A stretch of 64,000 nucleotides of DNA from assembly GCF_001039355.2 (NCBI RefSeq), contig NW_019774402.1, positions 100,444-164,443 on the forward strand, written 5' to 3'. The notes under the pieces were generated by a model. It saw only the letters and a list, made by a program, of their open reading frames with translations. It made no database searches and was not told the DNA's origin. Source of the DNA: Lingula anatina. Taxonomy: Eukaryota > Brachiopoda > Lingulata > Lingulida > Lingulidae. Positions 60,537 to 64,000 of this stretch are shown piece by piece; position 1 is the first letter of the stretch; every line of letters begins with the position of its first letter. The translations under genes and the position numbers were made by a program.

Positions 60537-62196
60537 CAGGGTTGCTACTTAATATGGAATATTTTTTATCATTGTTATTTTTGAGTGTTGATTAATTTTT
60601 TTTTGGCTTGATACATCAAAAAAAGTATGTCACTGAGTGACAAATCATCCAGTCTTCTGTTGTGAGATATTTTGGTCAATGATATCAAATCTGACATAAG
60701 ATACCATTCAAAAGAAAGGAACACCCCCAGAAAACCATATCAACAGTTTGATGTCAGTATTAACTTTATGCTATGATATTAAAGAAAATGATAGTCTCCG
60801 GACAGTGATATGTTACACAGTCAAAGAACTCACTACAGTAAATCTTGAAAAGTCAGTAATTGCGGGTATGACCTCCAGCAGCCGCTTGTAGCGCCCTCAT
60901 CCTACAGGGCATACCCTGTGACACGTTTTTTAGAGTTTGGATGGAGATATCATTCCACGCAGTGGTATTTGCCTGTCGCAGTTCATCACTATTTACCGGC
61001 CGATGACCATAGCTATTAATTCTGTGAGTTACTTTTACCCAAAGTTTTTGAATTGGGTTCATATCTGGAGAGTTTGCAGGCCAGGGCAGTTGCTGAACCC
61101 ATTGGTTTTGAAGAAAAACAGTGATTCTGCGGGCTCGACGTGGGGTTGTGCAGTCGTCTTGGTACACAAAGTTGTTCCTAAAGATGACTCTTACCAATCG
61201 AAGCATTGTTTGCTGTAGAATGTCTCTGCAAGAATCCTGGATGAGATTGCCTCCTAGAAAAAACAACTGGTTCTGGGCACCGACATGAGATGCTCCCCAA
61301 ACAGAGACGTTACCACCCCCTGCTTGCACCCTAGGCAGTACACAATCATCGTTTTATGCCCCTCGTACACGTCGGTGGACACGGATTCGACCATTAACCC
61401 TAAAAAATCCATATCTGGCCTCATCACTGAAAACGACGTGATTCCAGTGTTTTGGCTGCAAACGCACGTGGTCCCCAGCCCATTGCAGACGTCGCTGTAT
61501 ATGACCTGCTGTTAACAGTGGTTTCCCTACTGGCCTTCGTGCAAAATAACCGGCTTGCAGTAATCTCTTGTTCACAAGGGACCTTGAAACGGGCGTTTGA
61601 ATGACGTTCTGCCTCTCTTTTCTGAGGACAGTGGTTGTCTTTGTACGACCAGCACGGCGTCTTCTAAGGAGAAGGCGATCCTGTCTTCCTGGTGTGATAC
61701 GTGGACACCCTGGTCGAGGTATTGGAGTAGGTGCCCCTGTTGCAGCATTTCTTTGGAGGAATTTACAAACGGTTCCTGATAAATGTTGAATAACCTGGCA
61801 ATGGCTATCCGTTTCTGGCCATTTTCTCTGAGAGCAAGAATCCCACAGTAAGCTGCGTTGCTTAGCTGTCGAACCATATCATCAGTAAGGTAACCTGTCC
61901 AGTTTCATAGCGATCCCTTTGTTGCTTCTCTAAACACACTCCAAAGATTGACCAAACCCATGCGTTTTTATTCAAGGGAAGAAATTGCCGAAAAGACCAC
62001 CCCTCACATTTCTGACCACAGAACATGCAACTGCATGCATCAATTGTTTCGAGAGTTGTGTGGTAATTAGGTAACACACTTGGCTACACATGGAAAGACA
62101 TCTCAGCTTTGGATTTAAAATAGTTAGAGAGAAATTAAATATTTTGTAGATAATTTACTCGCCAAAAATTATATTCCATATTAAGTGGTAACCCTG
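60537..62196 (-). mobile_element. Tc1/mariner element with TA target duplication
   Basis: Terminal inverted repeats CAGGGTTGCTACTTAATATG (left) and, inverted on the right, CAGGGTTACCACTTAATATG, each flanked by TA (60535-60536 and 62197-62198). Length 1,660 bp, typical for the superfamily. The transposase lies inside on the minus strand. Confidence 0.92.
60853..61877 (-). pseudogene. Tc1-like transposase, broken
   Basis: Three frames must be combined. 61877-61572 gives the N-terminal helix-turn-helix part (GILALRENGQKRIAIARLF). 61575-61354 gives ARRPVGKPLLTAGHIQRRLQ and VVFSDEARYGFFRVNG (first catalytic Asp). 61329-60853 gives VYQDDCTTPRRA (second Asp) and NSPDMNPIQKLW. The residue 34 positions after the second Asp should be Glu (DD34E) but is Gln. 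The frameshifts plus the lost Glu make it inactive. Confidence 0.88.
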
Positions 62197-62226
62197 TATG
62201 TCCGCTCCCCTTTTTCTCTCTTGCAC

Positions 62227-62259
62227 TTAAAGTGAGTGATAGATAGATAGATAGATAGA
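62227..62259. repeat. (GATA)n microsatellite at a contig end
   Basis: About seven GATA units directly before the N at 62260. Confidence 0.9.
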
Positions 62260-62260
62260 N
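62260..62260. other. Single-N contig join
   Basis: Lies between a GATA microsatellite and a perfect 102-bp tandem duplication. Confidence 0.7.
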
Positions 62261-62464
62261 CCAGTTTGGTGCAACTGGCTTTTCTCGGGCGTAGCATTTT
62301 GCGCCCGGTTTACGCCGGCGCAACTGCTACGCCTCACTTACGACCGGTTGGTGCAACCGGGCCCAGTTTGGTGCAACTGGCTTTTCTCGGGCGTAGCATT
62401 TTGCGCCCGGTTTACGCCGGCGCAACTGCTACGCCTCACTTACGACCGGTTGGTGCAACCGGGC
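62261..62464. mobile_element. Two identical 102-bp hairpin-rich units (MITE-like)
   Basis: Unit 62261-62362 is repeated perfectly at 62363-62464. Each contains CCAGTTTGGTGCAACTGG, GCGTAGCA...TGCTACGC, TTGCGCC...GGCGCAA and CCGGTTGGTGCAACCGG, that is, several nested inverted repeats, bounded by GGGCCC. The element interrupts the last visible integrase exon. Confidence 0.75.
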
Positions 62465-63769
62465 CCAGATTTGGATATCCCCTTCACAACGTAGGGCCCT
62501 AGCCAGGGGTTTTCTTGTTTGCCCCCCTTTCTGTCACTCCTTCGCAAATTTCTTTTCAACACTTTTGTTCCCACGGTAAGTACCTGTAAAATTAATTTAG
62601 ATACCATAAGTGTTTTTGCATCGTTAATCACAGTTCACCTGCATTCAATTTTAATATAAATGGTAATTTACTACGAAGTATACAAATGTACAAGGCGCAC
62701 CACCAGTAAATGTTATAATCAAGGCAAACAGTGTACATATTACAGTCACACTATATCAAACCAATGCTTTATAAGTAAAATATGCATCAATTTGAATCAT
62801 GGGGTAATTCACCAAAAGGTTATACCTCATCAGTTGAATGGCGAGCGTCAAATCTTTTTTTCTGCTCTTGCTGCGCCCTTTTTATATTTCGTAATGCTAC
62901 CTCTCCCACTTTTTTTTTTTCATTGTTTCAACCCTCGTTTCAACTTCCTTTTCATACTGAGATGCACTAAGCAGTTGTAGGCCACTTGGGCCTGCTGTAT
63001 TCTCTTCAGACTGGTCTTCTCCTTCGTCGCTGTTGCACACATCAAGAGGGAGTGCAGGTTCTCTAAAGAAAAGATTAAAATATACAAACAGTTAATAATG
63101 CTTTTTATTTCGTATGTTGTATCCATCCGAAAAAGCATAATTAGAATAAAAAGGCGACATTTTTCAGTATTAATTACATCATTTCTGGTGTGGGTAAAAC
63201 CCAGTTTTATTTATTTAATAAAACATGAAGTAATTGAACATTTATGGATAATAATTTACATATTCTTTCATACCTCCCAAACATGAGATAAAAGGGTGAA
63301 AACCCAGTAGATGCTTGGACTGATGTATTATAAGCAAATACTACATCCCGCAAAACGTCATCCCACTGATGATCGTCTTGATACTTTAAAAGCATGTCCC
63401 TCAGCGTCTGGTTGAAGCGTTCTGGAATATTATATAGGCCTGCATCTTAAAATCTATATACAATATAAATATAATATCACGTATATCACTAAGTATATTA
63501 ACATGCCAAAGTTTAATAATATATTATGTATTACATTAAATGGCTAATATATTCTTTAACTAAAACGTGGGCTAAGATTAAGGATAGCTTGTACGATCAC
63601 ACAGACATTTAAATAATTCCAATCAAACACACCCGTGAGACCATTGCACTGGGGATGGTAAGCTGTGGTTCTTTTATGTTTTATTTGAAGTGACGTGGTA
63701 ATACAGTGCAACAGGTTGTTGTTGAATTCTCTCCCCTGGTCTGTTAGCATTTCCTTGGGGAATCCAAAA
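62465..63769 (-). CDS. Spliced Gypsy-type integrase gene, 3' exons (host-like, possibly domesticated)
   Basis: Exons on the minus strand: 63769-63633, 63421-63274, 63062-62826 and 62583 to about 62465. Phases match at each junction, including a split Glu codon (G|AA). The first exon has GFPKEMLTDQGREF (catalytic Asp) and AYHPQCNGLT. The next starts ERFNQTLRDML, so the catalytic Glu lies 35 residues after the Asp (DD35E), followed by VFAYNTSVQASTGFSPF. The last has GTKVLKRNLRRSDRKGG and WLGPYVVKG, the DNA-binding C-terminal region. Introns argue for a host gene of the GIN1/KRBA2 kind rather than a fresh retrotransposon. An 11-base homopolymer at 62910-62920 shifts the frame by one: either a sequencing error or a disabling mutation. 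The 3' end is cut by the hairpin element. The 5' exons, including the first Asp, are outside the window. Confidence 0.82.
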
Positions 63770-64000
63770 CTGGAAAACATTTAGTAATGCGATGGTTATT
63801 TTAGTTACCAACTTCGTCGACATGATGTTCATGGGAAATGTTACTTTTTACTGTTATAGAAGGGGTATAATCCACCCCATTTAAAAAGGAAATTAAATAA
63901 GTTATCTTAACATGTAACTTTGAAAGCAATCGTCGTCGATACATCTTCATTACTGCAACTATAATATCCAACACTTACGTAAAAAAAGGTCCAAAAGAAA
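63770..64000. other. Intron upstream of the integrase exon
   Basis: AT-rich, no exon recognised; presumably leads to further integrase exons off the right edge. Confidence 0.4.

Noticed and set aside
1-64000. CRISPR arrays, operons, tRNA or rRNA genes
   Set aside because: No regularly spaced repeats with unique spacers, no prokaryotic gene arrangement and no recognisable tRNA or rRNA were seen; the window is spliced eukaryotic DNA.

Overview
The window is animal nuclear DNA: AT-rich, with spliced genes (GT/AG junctions restore reading frames throughout), long introns, microsatellites, MITE-like inverted-repeat elements and decayed LINE, Gypsy and Tc1 copies. The gene set (a TDRD9-like DEAH helicase, INO80B, eIF4A, a spliced Gypsy-type integrase) fits a marine invertebrate, perhaps a mollusc or other lophotrochozoan. 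The species cannot be fixed from sequence alone.

Layout. 1-16.1 kb: a minus-strand helicase gene of at least 12 exons (>=1,630 codons) with an unusual N-terminal extension; its 3' end lies off the left edge. 16.3-22.3 kb: a satellite-rich element with short terminal inverted repeats. About 2.7 kb of it appears twice across a single N, probably as two assembled haplotypes. 22.5-24.3 kb: the 3' exons of INO80B on the plus strand, just after a 36-N gap. 25.6-58.9 kb: five tandem minus-strand copies (A-E) of a small five-exon gene. They encode secreted, six-cysteine proteins of about 230 residues with a zincin-like HEIGH motif. This family is the most interesting content of the window. Copy E is split: exons 5-3 lie at 48.2-49.7 kb and exons 2-1 at 58.5-58.9 kb. 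The 8.3 kb between them is bounded by two single Ns and carries the 5' part of eIF4A plus a Gypsy element without integrase, so it looks like a contig placed in the wrong position. 60.5-62.2 kb: a dead Tc1/mariner element with TA target duplications. 62.3-64 kb: the 3' half of a spliced integrase gene on the minus strand.

How the parts relate. The HEIGH array grew by segmental duplication. It falls into two groups (A/B and C/D/E) with unrelated leader exons but the same exon architecture, and each unit carries shared flanking repeats. The other genes are functionally unrelated neighbours. Single Ns at 9111, 19129, 44742, 50152, 58489 and 62260 mark contig joins, and at least two of them sit at clear anomalies.
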